From the NCBI RefSeq assembly GCF_015350975.1, contig NZ_JADKRX010000003.1, positions 293,278 through 357,277 of the forward strand: a stretch of DNA of 64,000 bases, read 5' to 3'. This document shows positions 1-8,290 of this stretch, one piece after another. Source of the stretch: Curtobacterium sp. VKM Ac-1395. Lineage in GTDB: Bacteria; Actinomycetota; Actinomycetes; Actinomycetales; Microbacteriaceae. The notes beneath the pieces were generated by a model, which was not told the origin of the DNA, searched no databases, and saw nothing but the letters and a program-made list of their open reading frames with translations. Made by a program: the position numbers and the translations under genes. Positions within the stretch are counted from its first letter, which is position 1. Each line of letters starts with the position of its first letter.

Positions 1-83
1 CTGGTCCTGGTCCTGGTCCTGGTCCTGGTCCTGGTCCTGGTCCTGGTCCTGGTCCTGGTCCTGGTCCTGGTCCTGGTCCTGGT
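1..83. repeat. Hexanucleotide tandem repeat (CTGGTC)n
   Basis: Thirteen perfect copies of CTGGTC followed by a partial copy, beginning at the first base of the window, so the true array is probably longer. On the minus strand it is in frame with the GntR-type gene and encodes alternating Gln-Asp. A 6-bp unit cannot shift the frame, so copy-number change would only lengthen or shorten the protein tail. Confidence 0.97.
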
Positions 84-426
84 ACGCAGCCTTCACCAAC
101 CGCACTGCTTCTGCTGAGCTGACACCGAGTGCACTCATGCCTTGGACGAAGGCGATGGCGGCGTGGTGTGCTCGTTCGCGAACGTCGTCGCCGTCCGTGG
201 CCACCACGGTTCCGGCCCGCCGCCGGGTCACCACGAGGCCAGCAGCTTCGAGCTCCTTGTAGGCGCGACCAACCGTGTTCGTCGCGACGCCGAGATCCGC
301 CGCCAAGCGCCGAACCGTCGGCAGTCGCATGCCCCCCAGCAGCTCCCCCTCGAGTATCTGCGCGCGGAGCTGCAGACGAATCTGCTCGTAGGGCGGCGTC
401 GGCGACGTGTCGTCGAGGACGATCAC
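1..426 (-). CDS. GntR-family (YtrA-like) transcriptional regulator, 3' end outside window
   Basis: Short GntR regulator without a large effector domain. The N-terminus has the family pattern PPYEQIRLQLRAQILEG, then LPTVRRLAADLGV and NTVGRAYKELEAAGLV, a winged helix of about 70 residues. A short helical tail ends in a (Gln-Asp)n run that leaves the window, so the C-terminus is unknown. The start is GTG at 426-424, chosen because it overlaps the TGA of the upstream membrane gene (GTGA, 4 bp), a translationally coupled arrangement. YtrA-type regulators usually repress their own operon with a membrane or ABC partner, which fits. The inverted repeat at 1351-1376 is a candidate operator. The acidic/amide tail is unusual for the family. 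Confidence 0.85.
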   Translation of the reverse strand, partial: MIVLDDTSPTPPYEQIRLQLRAQILEGELLGGMRLPTVRRLAADLGVATNTVGRAYKELEAAGLVVTRRRAGTVVATDGDDVRERAHHAAIAFVQGMSALGVSSAEAVRLVKAAYQDQDQDQDQDQDQDQDQDQDQDQDQDQ

Positions 427-1328
427 GACGATGCGCTTCGCGCCGCGGGTCGATCTGCGGAGACGGAACGGAACGTTCTTGCCGGCCGGAAGACGATCAT
501 CGACACGGCGATCCCACCCATGACGTTGACCGCGACCCTGAACACCGTGACCGCCGCAGGTGTCGGGAGGGTCACGCCGAGCATCTCCAGCAGCAACGGG
601 CTCGTGAAGAGGACAGCCAGGCTGCCCGTCAGTGTCGAGGCCCAGGCGAGGTCGCTCAGAGCGCTTCGCCGGATGAGGTCTTCGGCAGACAGCTCTGCTG
701 CGCTGCTGGCCGTCGTGGAGCGTGCAGCGAGGCTCCGACCCCGCACCTCGAACATGATCAGCCCCAGCGACGCGACAACCGCCATGAGCACGGGCGGATC
801 GAGCAGGAACGCCACGAGGGGCGACCTCGCAGACCAGTACTGCGTTGCACCCTGACGCATCGCGACCAGAGCGACCGTGACGATGAGGACCACCACCGCG
901 AGGACGACCATCAGGCGAGCACACCACCGCAGTCGTGAGGGCACCAGGTCCTCGAAGCGCAGGTGCCGTGAGTGCGCCACTCTCGAGCTCGTGGGACTGC
1001 GTCTGGACCGAGGAACGCCGGCGACCACGAGCCCGATGACGCTGCCGAGCAGAGCCACAGCGACGATCAACCAGACAGCAGGGCTGCCCCTGTCGATCCC
1101 CAGGGCCCACACTTCGAACCCGGACAGCAGGGTGCCGCAGATCAGACCGAAACCAACACCAGCCAACCGGCGTCGACGCCACCGCAGCATGTGGGCATCG
1201 CTCCCCGGCGTGGTTCCGGAAGCGCTGTCGACACCGGCACGTCTGACGAGGGAGGCGACTGCGACGACCACTCCCACCGCGGCGGAGCACACGACAGCGA
1301 CAGCTGTGGGCTGAGCGAGCAGCATCAT
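423..1328 (-). CDS. Multi-pass membrane protein coupled to the GntR-type regulator
   Basis: A protein of 301 residues with about seven hydrophobic segments spread over its length and only short loops; the loops near residues 160 and 230 are basic. I do not recognise the family. The start at 1328 (two adjacent ATG codons) is preceded by a GAGGGGGG purine run. The gene ends inside the GTG start of the regulator (4-bp overlap), so the two form one operon with the membrane gene first. Membrane proteins paired with YtrA-type regulators are often cell-envelope stress or antibiotic-response components. That role is inferred from context only. Confidence 0.7.
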   Translation of the reverse strand: MMLLAQPTAVAVVCSAAVGVVVAVASLVRRAGVDSASGTTPGSDAHMLRWRRRRLAGVGFGLICGTLLSGFEVWALGIDRGSPAVWLIVAVALLGSVIGLVVAGVPRSRRSPTSSRVAHSRHLRFEDLVPSRLRWCARLMVVLAVVVLIVTVALVAMRQGATQYWSARSPLVAFLLDPPVLMAVVASLGLIMFEVRGRSLAARSTTASSAAELSAEDLIRRSALSDLAWASTLTGSLAVLFTSPLLLEMLGVTLPTPAAVTVFRVAVNVMGGIAVSMIVFRPARTFRSVSADRPAARSASS

Positions 1329-1350
1329 GACCCCCCTCGTTTGTCGCAGG

Positions 1351-1376
1351 TTGTGTACCTTCCTGACGGGACACAA
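1351..1376. promoter_or_regulatory. Candidate operator: TTGTGT-N14-ACACAA
   Basis: Perfect 6-bp inverted repeat with a 14-bp spacer, 22 bp upstream of the membrane-gene start in the GntR-type operon. Position and dyad symmetry suit binding of a dimeric GntR regulator, but short arms like these also occur by chance. Confidence 0.35.
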
Positions 1377-1562
1377 GCTCCCACAGAGCACCACCAGTTG
1401 TCCAGCGCAATCGGTCGACGATGGCGAGCGACCTCCGATCGACTTCGACTCCACAACTGTCGCCTGCCCGGTGTTGGCCCGTGGGATCGGACAGCAGGTC
1501 TGGGATCCGGCGTGTGACCAGCCTCGCTCTGTGTCGTCGTCTGCGCTGCGATCGTTGTCGGG

Positions 1563-1901
1563 TCAGGTGGTGCCGATGACGAGGGTGCTGCGGGCGCCTT
1601 CGACGACGTCGTTGGTGATGACGTCGAGCTCGTTGATCTTCATGACGCGTTTGATCGGAAGGAGGAGGCGCTCGATGAGCCGGAAGTTGCCGCGAGTGAT
1701 GCGCTCGACGGCGGCGATGGCTTGCGCGTCGATGAAGTCGTCGGGGTCGCGTGTCTTGCCGAGCTTTCGCCATCGGCGTTCGAGGACGAAGAGCAGCTCG
1801 ACGATGAGGAAGTCCAGCATCGTGTGGTCCTCCTGCCAGATCGCGTTCAAGCGGTCGGCGCGACGTCGGAGCAGCAGCTCAGATTTCGGGACTGGGTTCC
1901 G
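1563..1901 (-). pseudogene. Truncated transposition-type AAA ATPase (C-terminal fragment)
   Basis: An open frame of about 112 codons with no convincing start. It reads into pieces such as IDAQAIAAVERITRGNFRLI and VITNDVVEGARS, typical of the C-terminal part of AAA ATPases that accompany transposases (TniB/IS21-helper type). The Walker A and B half is missing. Upstream, the frame meets a TAG that lies in a 12-bp inverted repeat (1897-1908/1949-1960), probably the break point. The 95-codon stretch after a TTG codon could be translated, but the lost ATPase core argues for a remnant. No transposase partner is visible. Confidence 0.6.
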
Positions 1902-1960
1902 CTACGACACACGCCGCCTCGCACCCTGACGGAGCGCCGGTACGGACCGTCGTAGCGGAA
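1897..1960. repeat. 12-bp perfect inverted repeat
   Basis: TTCCGCTACGAC at 1897-1908 and its exact reverse complement at 1949-1960, 40 bp apart. It sits where the ATPase fragment loses its upstream part and ends 13 bp before the stop of the UDG-like gene. It may be a remnant of a mobile-element end or a hairpin terminator for the UDG-TDT operon. Confidence 0.8.
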
Positions 1961-1973
1961 TCGTTCGTGTTCG

Positions 1974-2546
1974 TCACGTCTGTCGCGCTCGCGCGGCGAG
2001 CTGGAGTGCTTGCACGGAACGGAGGTGTTGTTCCGAGCGGTGGCGGCCGTTGGCGGGAGACGGATGTGGTGCTGCGATGACCGGAAGGAGTCGGGGGTGC
2101 TCGTCCAGGGTGAGGTGTCGCATGATGCCGTCGAGGGCGACGGCCCCGTACGTGACGATCGCAGTGAGCGCGGGGAGGGCCGCGAGCAGTGCGGCGAGGG
2201 CATGCCGCCCCTCGTCGATGTCCGCGAGCCGCACGCGGCCGGGGACTTCCCATGGGATGAGGTTCCAGCGGAGGTACTCGTTGCGTGCGAGTCCGGACTC
2301 GATGCGGGCTGCGCGGAACGCGGTCGCGGTCGGGCCCGGGTTGTCCTCGCTGCAGATCGCTGCGTGCGCTGCGGCGATGGTCTGGGGGCCGGGCGACTGC
2401 ATCAGGACCAGCACGCGGCTTGATGTACCGCCGGATCGTGGGTCGAAGCTCGGAACGAACCGTCGCGAGCCGTCCGGTGCGGTGCGCCATGTCTCGGCGA
2501 GGGCGTTCAGCGATCGAACGTCCGCGAGCTCCTCGGCGGTGCTCAC
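1974..2546 (-). CDS. Uracil-DNA glycosylase superfamily protein
   Basis: A 190-residue single-domain protein. RVLVLMQSPGP near residue 45 resembles UDG motif 1. It is followed by a NPGPTA segment, RWNLIPWE, and a late HPSPANGR that matches the HPS-type leucine-loop motif. These support a base-excision fold, but the subfamily and substrate cannot be fixed by eye. The GTG start overlaps the TGA of the TDT transporter gene upstream (GTGA), so it is co-translated with a transporter, an odd partnership for a DNA glycosylase. The 3' end is followed by the 12-bp inverted repeat. Confidence 0.7.
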   Translation of the reverse strand: MSTAEELADVRSLNALAETWRTAPDGSRRFVPSFDPRSGGTSSRVLVLMQSPGPQTIAAAHAAICSEDNPGPTATAFRAARIESGLARNEYLRWNLIPWEVPGRVRLADIDEGRHALAALLAALPALTAIVTYGAVALDGIMRHLTLDEHPRLLPVIAAPHPSPANGRHRSEQHLRSVQALQLAARARQT

Positions 2547-3709
2547 GCCGGCTGTGGCGGTGCCAGGAGGGTGCCACGGATGACGGATCCGTGGAAGGTG
2601 CGGACGGCAACGGTGATCCACGCGACGACGAGGCCGACGTAGTAGACAACTGCGAGGACGGCGACGACGGTCAGTCCTGAGTGCAGGGCGAGCCCGTTCA
2701 GGCCGGTGACGCAGGTCCCGACGGGGAACGTGAAGGACCACCAGGTCAGGCTGAACGGCAAGTGTTCGCGGGCGGTGCGGATGGTGATCGCGAGGGCGAT
2801 GACGGTCCACAGCAGCGCGAAGCCGAGCATCGCGAACCCGTACACCAGCGCCACGACCAGCAGGGCATGCGCGGTACTCGCATCGACAACGGTGGGGGCG
2901 TTCGATGCGAGGAGGTTCACCGCGGTGATCGACTGTCCGACCGGCCCGAGGACGATCCACAGAGTCGGGACCATGCCCGCGGCACCGACCTTGTGCTGCG
3001 CGAGACGGTTCCAGATCAGCGTGATCACGACCAGCGACGTGATGAGGCTGAGGCCGAAGAAGCCGTAGCAGGACCACAGCAGCGTCTCCCGCGCCTGCCC
3101 GGCGGGGGCGTACGGCAGCAGGAGCGCACCGGTAGAGGCGGACACCATCGGCGGGACGATCGGCATCAACCAACCGCCGAACGCGGAGTCGGGCTTGTTC
3201 TCGTGGCGGGTGAACGCCAGGTACGGCACCAGGACTGCCGTGAGCAGTCCTCCGATGGTGCCGATGGTCCACAGGACCCAGTCGACGGTGACGGCGGCGG
3301 GCAGGCCGATCCAGTCCTTGCCGAGCAGGATCGTTCCGGCACCAACGGTGAGGAACGCCATCGGCGGTGCCCCGTAGAAGTGGGAGATCACCGGGTTGAG
3401 GTAGTGCCCGGCTGCAGTGCTCCGGTAGCGCATCCAGTGCAGCACCGTCGCGATCGTGAGGGCGACGAGGAGCACCGCGGCGATCGCCCACACGACCGTC
3501 GCCGCGAGGCGCAGCCCGGGGAACTGCAGCGGGAGTGACGCAGCTGCGACAGCGACGATCCCCGTGCCCATGATCGACGCGAACCAGTTCGGTGTGAGGT
3601 TCGACACGATCAGGCCTGGCCGCTCCAGGTCACGGAACAACGCCGTCTGCGGCCGTTGGGGCAGCTGGTTGCCGTTCGCGGGTGCAGGGTCGGTGCGGAG
3701 CGTTGTCAT
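2543..3709 (-). CDS. TDT-family (TehA/SLAC1-like) transporter
   Basis: A 388-residue integral membrane protein with about ten TM segments. The family signature after a short cytoplasmic N-terminus is clear: PNWFASIMGTGIVAVA near residue 42, SHFYGAPPMAFLTVG near 110, and PFSLTWWSFTFPVGT in the last third. The TDT/SLAC1 family moves tellurite, C4-dicarboxylates, sulfite or other small anions. The start ATG (3709) was chosen over an in-frame upstream extension because the conserved domain begins soon after it. It is divergent from a LysR regulator 63 bp away, which probably controls it. The substrate is not deducible. Confidence 0.85.
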   Translation of the reverse strand: MTTLRTDPAPANGNQLPQRPQTALFRDLERPGLIVSNLTPNWFASIMGTGIVAVAAASLPLQFPGLRLAATVVWAIAAVLLVALTIATVLHWMRYRSTAAGHYLNPVISHFYGAPPMAFLTVGAGTILLGKDWIGLPAAVTVDWVLWTIGTIGGLLTAVLVPYLAFTRHENKPDSAFGGWLMPIVPPMVSASTGALLLPYAPAGQARETLLWSCYGFFGLSLITSLVVITLIWNRLAQHKVGAAGMVPTLWIVLGPVGQSITAVNLLASNAPTVVDASTAHALLVVALVYGFAMLGFALLWTVIALAITIRTAREHLPFSLTWWSFTFPVGTCVTGLNGLALHSGLTVVAVLAVVYYVGLVVAWITVAVRTFHGSVIRGTLLAPPQPA

Positions 3710-3772
3710 GGGCCAAGCCTGCGCGAATCCTGCCTCTGGCGGTACCCGGAACCTCTTGGCGGGGCACAATCA

Positions 3773-4705
3773 ATGATTGTGGCACTACGGCGACTCACGG
3801 ACCGAACCCTCGACCTCGACACACTCGACGTGCTCGCACGCGTCGCCGAGACCGGCTCCCTCTCCGCTGCCGCTGGAGCGCTCGACGTCACGCAACAGGC
3901 AGTGTCTGCTCGGATCCGGGTCGCCGAGCGCATGGTCGGTCACTTGTTGGTGCACCGCTCGACCACGGGGTCGGTGCTGACCGAGACCGGCCGGCTCGTC
4001 GTCGGGCTGGCCGGCCCGGTCCTCGACGCGTCTCGCCACCTCGAGGCAGGAGTGGCTGCGCTGCGGGCTCCCACGGGTTCGCTCGTCGTCGCAGCGTCAC
4101 AGACGATCGCGGAGCTGCTGCTGCCGGGCTGGCTGCTCGAATTCCGCCGCCGCGAACCCGACGTGCGGGTGCGCCTGATCGCGGGCAACTCCGCCGCGGT
4201 GACGGACCTCGTGCAGTCGGGTGGCGCGAACCTCGGGTTCACGGAGACCCCGGTGACGGCGGCAGGTGTGTCCGCGCAGGTGATCGCGGACGATGAGCTC
4301 GCGGTCGTCGTTGCGCCGGAACATCCCTGGGCTCGGTCGACCGGGATCACTGCGGAGGTCCTGGCGGCGACGGCTCTGCTCCTGCGGGAAGAAGGTTCCG
4401 GAACTCGCGCGACCCTCGCCGCATGGCTCAGGGAGGCCGGTTTGAGCATGTCGGTTCCGGCCGCGGTGCTGGAGACCACGAGCATCATCCGGGCGAACGC
4501 GCAGGCTGGAATTGCACCGGCGGTGATGAGCCTTCGCACGGTCGCCGCCGACATCAACGACGGGTCGCTGGTGCGGGTCCCGCTCGCTGGGCCGCCACTT
4601 GCCCGGCCGTTGCGGGCGATCTGGTCGGGAGAGCCTCAGCCAGCTGGTTCTGCTTTCCTGCGCGTCGCCCACGAGGTGACCGGTCGGGGTCAGCGCAGCC
4701 CGTAG
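3773..4705 (+). CDS. LysR-family transcriptional regulator
   Basis: A protein of 310 residues. The N-terminal winged HTH reads LDTLDVLARVAETGSLSAAA then VTQQAVSARIRVAER. The C-terminal substrate-binding domain begins near residue 100 (GSLVVAASQTIAELLLPGWL). The ATG at 3773 is used; longer upstream readings add residues without similarity. It is divergent from the TDT transporter, the classic LysR arrangement, so regulation of that operon and of itself is likely. The 3' end overlaps the convergent enolase gene by 16 bp. The inducer is unknown. Confidence 0.88.
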   Translation: MIVALRRLTDRTLDLDTLDVLARVAETGSLSAAAGALDVTQQAVSARIRVAERMVGHLLVHRSTTGSVLTETGRLVVGLAGPVLDASRHLEAGVAALRAPTGSLVVAASQTIAELLLPGWLLEFRRREPDVRVRLIAGNSAAVTDLVQSGGANLGFTETPVTAAGVSAQVIADDELAVVVAPEHPWARSTGITAEVLAATALLLREEGSGTRATLAAWLREAGLSMSVPAAVLETTSIIRANAQAGIAPAVMSLRTVAADINDGSLVRVPLAGPPLARPLRAIWSGEPQPAGSAFLRVAHEVTGRGQRSP

Positions 4706-5970
4706 GGCAGCTCCGGATTGTTCTCCGCGATCTCGGTGAGCCGGTTGTACTTCGCGACGCGTTCTCCGCGGGCGGGTGCGCCGGACTTGATCTGTCCGGT
4801 TCCGGTGCCGACGACGAGGTCCGCGATGAACGTGTCGGTAGTCTCGCCGGACCGGTGCGACACCATGCTCCGCATCCCGAGCGAGCGTGCGACGCCGATC
4901 GCGTCGAGGGTCTGGGAGACGGTGCCGATCTGGTTCGGCTTGATGAGCGCCGCGTTCGAGAGCCCGTCCTTCCCACCGTCGCGGATGCGCTGCGGATCGG
5001 TGACGTAGAGATCATCGCCGACGATCTGGAGCATGTCGCCGAGCGCGAACGACATCGCCTTCCAGCCGCCGTGGTCATCTTCGGAGAAGCCGTCTTCGAT
5101 GCTCCGGATCGGATACCGGCTGATGAGGTCGCGGTAGTAGTCGACCATGCCTGCGCGGTCGAGCCGGCGGTCCACGACCCGGTAGCTACCGTCACCGAGC
5201 GCGAACTCGTTCGCCGCCGGGTCGAGTGCGATCGCGACGGTGTCCACGCCGGGCTCGTAACCGGCGGCACTGATCGCGGCGACGAGGAGGTCGAGGGCCT
5301 CCTCGGGCGCGGCGATCGACGGGGCGAAGCCGCCTTCGTCCCCGAGACCGAGACTGCCGAACCGTTCCCGGACCAGTGCCGCCAGTGCGTGGTAGACGTC
5401 CGATCCGATCCGAACCGCGTCGGTCATGGTCTCGGCGTTCACCGGTGCGATCATGAACTCCTGGAAGTCGAGCGCGTTCGCTGCGTGCGCTCCGCCGTTG
5501 AGCACGTTGAAGTGCGGGACGGGCAGGCGGGGCGTGCTGCCGGTGACGTCTGCGATCCAACGCCAGAGCGGCAGCTCCGCTGCGGCGGCGAGAGCGCGTG
5601 CCATCGCGATCGAGGTCGCGACGACACTGTTCGCGCCGAGCCGGCGGTGGTTCGGGGTGCCGTCGAGGGCAGCGAGGGCGGCGTCGGCCTGCCCGATCGA
5701 GGTCCACGACTGGCCGGTGATCATCGGTGCGACGTCCGTCGTGATGAGGTGCAGTGCCTGGCTCACGTCGCGGCCGCCGTAGCTGCTGCCGCCGTCGCGA
5801 AGCTCGACAGCCTCGTGCGCGCCAGTGGATGCGCCTGCGGGGGCGTCACCGGTGACGACGGTGCCGTCCTCGAGCTCGAGACGCACCTGGATCGTCGGGT
5901 AGCCGCGGGAGTCGAGGATCCGGGAGCCGTGCAGGCTGCTGATGGTGACGGGGCGGCTGGTGTGGGTCAC
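4690..5970 (-). CDS. eno: Enolase (fluoride-cluster copy)
   Basis: Phosphopyruvate hydratase, 2-phosphoglycerate to PEP. All family blocks are present: ILDSRGYPT at the N-terminus, HFNVLNGGAHA, GLGDEGGFAPS, the Mg-ligand block RSIEDGFSEDD, ALIKPNQIGT with the catalytic Lys, and MVSHRSGETTDTFIADL. The GTG at 5970 gives 426 residues, the usual bacterial length, and has AGGGCGAG just upstream. An in-frame GTG at 6024 would add an 18-residue His-rich leader. It lies last in the fluoride cluster after ppa, with a gap of about 200 bp. Enolase is inhibited by fluoride plus phosphate, so this is probably a dedicated spare or more tolerant enzyme, with the housekeeping copy elsewhere. Confidence 0.93.
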   Translation of the reverse strand: MTHTSRPVTISSLHGSRILDSRGYPTIQVRLELEDGTVVTGDAPAGASTGAHEAVELRDGGSSYGGRDVSQALHLITTDVAPMITGQSWTSIGQADAALAALDGTPNHRRLGANSVVATSIAMARALAAAAELPLWRWIADVTGSTPRLPVPHFNVLNGGAHAANALDFQEFMIAPVNAETMTDAVRIGSDVYHALAALVRERFGSLGLGDEGGFAPSIAAPEEALDLLVAAISAAGYEPGVDTVAIALDPAANEFALGDGSYRVVDRRLDRAGMVDYYRDLISRYPIRSIEDGFSEDDHGGWKAMSFALGDMLQIVGDDLYVTDPQRIRDGGKDGLSNAALIKPNQIGTVSQTLDAIGVARSLGMRSMVSHRSGETTDTFIADLVVGTGTGQIKSGAPARGERVAKYNRLTEIAENNPELPYGLR

Positions 5971-6169
5971 GTACTCGCCCTGATGGTGGGTGGTGTGGTG
6001 GACGTTGCTGATGTAGTCGTTCACGGCGGTTGTCGCCTTTCGGGTTGGTCGTGCGGGTGTGGGCCGCGGGGAGGCGGAGGGACGACCTCCTGGCGATCAC
6101 TGGGCGCCAGTTGCCTCCCCACGGCGGTTCAGGGCGCGCACTGGATGGTGTCGGGTGCGCGGGTGCCGG

Positions 6170-6655
6170 TCAGGGGTGCGGGGTGAACCGTTCCTGTGCG
6201 GCGCGGATGATGGCTTCGGCGTCGACACGGTTCGCCCACCCGTTGGTGGTGACGTGCTTGCCGTGCTCGATCTCCTTGTAGTGGGCGAAGAAGTGCTCGA
6301 TCTCCGCCAGGACCGGCTCCGCGACGTCGGAGATGTCCTGGACGTGGTCGAAGCGGACGTCTCCGGCGGGGACGGTGAGGATCTTGTCATCGCCGCCGTT
6401 CTCGTCGACCATGCGGAGCATCCCGACCGGGCGGACGTCGATGACGACGCCGGGGAACGTGGGCCGGGGCAGCAGCACGAGCGCGTCGAGGGGGTCGCCG
6501 TCATCGCCGAGAGTGTCGTCGATCGAGCCGTAGTCCTGCGGGAACACCATGCTGGTGAACACCGCCCGGTCCAGGCGGATCCGTCCGGTGGCGTGGTCGA
6601 CCTCGTACTTGTTGCCGCTGCCGCGGGGGATCTCGATCGTGATGTCGAAGTGCAT
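6170..6655 (-). CDS. ppa: Inorganic pyrophosphatase, family I
   Basis: Hydrolyses PPi to two Pi. A 161-residue protein with the family-I signature: [35 protein letters not shown] with the Mg-binding Asp cluster, KILTVP, and a C-terminal block [15 protein letters not shown]. The start ATG 6655 was chosen for GGGAGAAG 10 nt upstream and for agreement with family N-termini; an in-frame ATG at 6685 would add 10 residues. It follows the second crcB gene by 26 bp. Family-I pyrophosphatases are potently inhibited by fluoride, which explains its place beside the fluoride channels. Confidence 0.93.
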   Translation of the reverse strand: MHFDITIEIPRGSGNKYEVDHATGRIRLDRAVFTSMVFPQDYGSIDDTLGDDGDPLDALVLLPRPTFPGVVIDVRPVGMLRMVDENGGDDKILTVPAGDVRFDHVQDISDVAEPVLAEIEHFFAHYKEIEHGKHVTTNGWANRVDAEAIIRAAQERFTPHP

Positions 6656-6681
6656 GAGCTGTTCTTCTCCCAGTCGGATGG

Positions 6682-7053
6682 TCAAGTGAGGGTGCCGAGG
6701 GTGACGCCCCCGGCGGCTGCGGCGACGGAGACGACGAGCATCCCGAGCCCGTTCACGGCAGCCGCGGTGGTGCGGCCGGTGCGTGCGAGGCGGACGGTCT
6801 CGAAGCTGGCGGTGCTGAACGTGGTGTAGCCACCCATGAGCCCTGTTCCGAGCACCGCGACGGGGGTGGCGCCGAGGTGACCGGCGGCGCCGGTGATCAA
6901 GCCCAGCAGGAACGAGCCGGTGATGTTGATGGTCAGCGTCCCGACCGGGAGCCGGAACTGTCGACCCCGGTTGATCGCACCATCCACGAAGAACCGTGCG
7001 GCCGCGCCGACACCGCCAGCGACAGCGACGCTGAGGAAGGCCAGGGCGCTCAT
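6682..7053 (-). CDS. crcB: Fluoride channel subunit CrcB/Fluc (second copy)
   Basis: A 123-residue, four-TM protein. It has [10 protein letters not shown] after TM1, [14 protein letters not shown] with the conserved Asn and the GSF motif, and [15 protein letters not shown], the Phe-rich pore signature. Fluc proteins work as antiparallel dimers that pass F- out of the cell. The ATG overlaps the stop of the longer crcB gene (ATGA), so two paralogues are made together and probably form a heterodimer, as in many Gram-positive bacteria. Confidence 0.93.
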   Translation of the reverse strand: MSALAFLSVAVAGGVGAAARFFVDGAINRGRQFRLPVGTLTINITGSFLLGLITGAAGHLGATPVAVLGTGLMGGYTTFSTASFETVRLARTGRTTAAAVNGLGMLVVSVAAAAGGVTLGTLT

Positions 7054-7553
7054 GATGTGGCCCCGTTCGGTCGGACCAAACCCGCGATCGCGAGGCCGCT
7101 AGCGGTGGCGATCGCGCCGGCGAGGACCGTCAGGAGCCCGTACCCGGTGCCGGCCAACCCGCGGCCAGCGAGGAACAACACCGCGGTGCTGGTCGCGAGG
7201 GTGCTGTAGGTGGTGAACCCGCCGAGGACACCGGTTCCCAGGAGCAGGCGCAGTGTCCGGCGGCGACCCTCGTCAGGTCCGCGATGCGCGAGGTGTTCCA
7301 GCAGCACACCCAGGAGGAGCGCGCCGGCGATGTTGATCCAGAAGATCGCCCAGGACACTCCGTGCTGAGCGGGGAACGCGGTGCTGAGTCCGTCGCGTGC
7401 GGCGGTACCGATGGCGCCGCCGAGTGCGACGACACCGAGGTACCGCCAGCGCAGATGTACTGGCCGGGCGATACGTTCCGGGTCATTGGCGTCGATGTCC
7501 GGGTCGGGCGGGAGCTGGCCATCGGGCAGGTCCGTGTCCGTTCGGGAGGTCAT
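7050..7553 (-). CDS. crcB: Fluoride channel subunit CrcB/Fluc (first copy, long N-terminus)
   Basis: A 167-residue protein. The first 35 residues are a hydrophilic, Asp/Pro-rich tail not seen in the partner. Four TM segments follow with [26 protein letters not shown] and [15 protein letters not shown], matching the Fluc core. It starts inside the stop of the phosphoglycerate mutase gene and ends inside the start of the second crcB gene (4-bp overlaps on both sides). It probably pairs with that gene product to form the F- channel. The acidic cytoplasmic extension is unusual and its role unknown. Confidence 0.92.
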   Translation of the reverse strand: MTSRTDTDLPDGQLPPDPDIDANDPERIARPVHLRWRYLGVVALGGAIGTAARDGLSTAFPAQHGVSWAIFWINIAGALLLGVLLEHLAHRGPDEGRRRTLRLLLGTGVLGGFTTYSTLATSTAVLFLAGRGLAGTGYGLLTVLAGAIATASGLAIAGLVRPNGATS

Positions 7554-8290
7554 GTTCCACCTTCCGCAGCGACCGCTGCCGCTGCTGCTCGTGCTGCCGG
7601 ATGCAGGTACTCCCCACCCCGCGGACAGAATCCACCGTCGTCGAGCCGGTAGATCAGGGGTTCGCCCGTGGGGAGGTTCAGGTCCGCGAGCTCACCGTCA
7701 GTCAGGCCGTCCATGCAGGCACACAGTGCCCGCAGTGAGTTGCCGTGCGCGACGACGAGCACTGTCTGCCCGTCGCGGAGTGCCGGGGTGATGCGGTCCG
7801 ACAGGACGGGTCGGACCCGGCGGATGACGTCGGAGAGTGTCTCGGTTCGACGAACTGCCGCCCACGGCAGTCCACGAAGCGCCGGCGTCCGCCGGAGCGC
7901 CAGCCACGCGCGGATCGACATGCGTGGCGGCCGGCCCGTGCGGGTCCGGCGAACAGCGAAGAACTGCTCCGCCCCCAACGTCGCTTGCGCATTCTGCTTG
8001 GACATGCCGGTGAGGGCGCCGTAGTTCCGCTCGTTCAACCGCCACGTCGACTCGATCGGCGCATCACGTCCGAGGACCTCGGTGACGATCTCCGCAGTGT
8101 GGAGCGCCCGCTCGAGCGTCGACGTGAGCACGAGGTCCGGTTGGATGCCGGCATGCAGGAGGAGCAACCCAGCCCGATTCGCTTCGGCGCTGCCCTGTTC
8201 GGTGAGCGCGACGTCTCGCAAGCCGGTGAAGGTGCCGGCAGCGTTCGCAGTGCTCTGTCCGTGGCGGAGCAGAACGAGCTGGCCGGTCAC
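7550..8290 (-). CDS. gpmA: Phosphoglycerate mutase (2,3-BPG-dependent type)
   Basis: A 246-residue histidine-phosphatase-fold enzyme interconverting 3- and 2-phosphoglycerate. LVLLRHGQSTAN holds the phospho-acceptor His; ERNYGALTG and VLVVAHGNSLRAL are the other active-site blocks. The GTG at 8290 was chosen because it overlaps the uspA stop (GTGA); a GTG at 8302 would add 4 residues. It supplies the step just before enolase and is co-translated with UspA and CrcB. It is probably a second mutase expressed under fluoride stress, when intermediates pile up behind enolase. Confidence 0.85.
   Translation of the reverse strand: MTGQLVLLRHGQSTANAAGTFTGLRDVALTEQGSAEANRAGLLLLHAGIQPDLVLTSTLERALHTAEIVTEVLGRDAPIESTWRLNERNYGALTGMSKQNAQATLGAEQFFAVRRTRTGRPPRMSIRAWLALRRTPALRGLPWAAVRRTETLSDVIRRVRPVLSDRITPALRDGQTVLVVAHGNSLRALCACMDGLTDGELADLNLPTGEPLIYRLDDGGFCPRGGEYLHPAARAAAAAVAAEGGT

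Noticed and set aside
129..938. Plus-strand frames opposite the GntR-type operon
   Set aside because: Arg-rich shadows of the minus-strand regulator and membrane gene, which have clear motifs and coupling.
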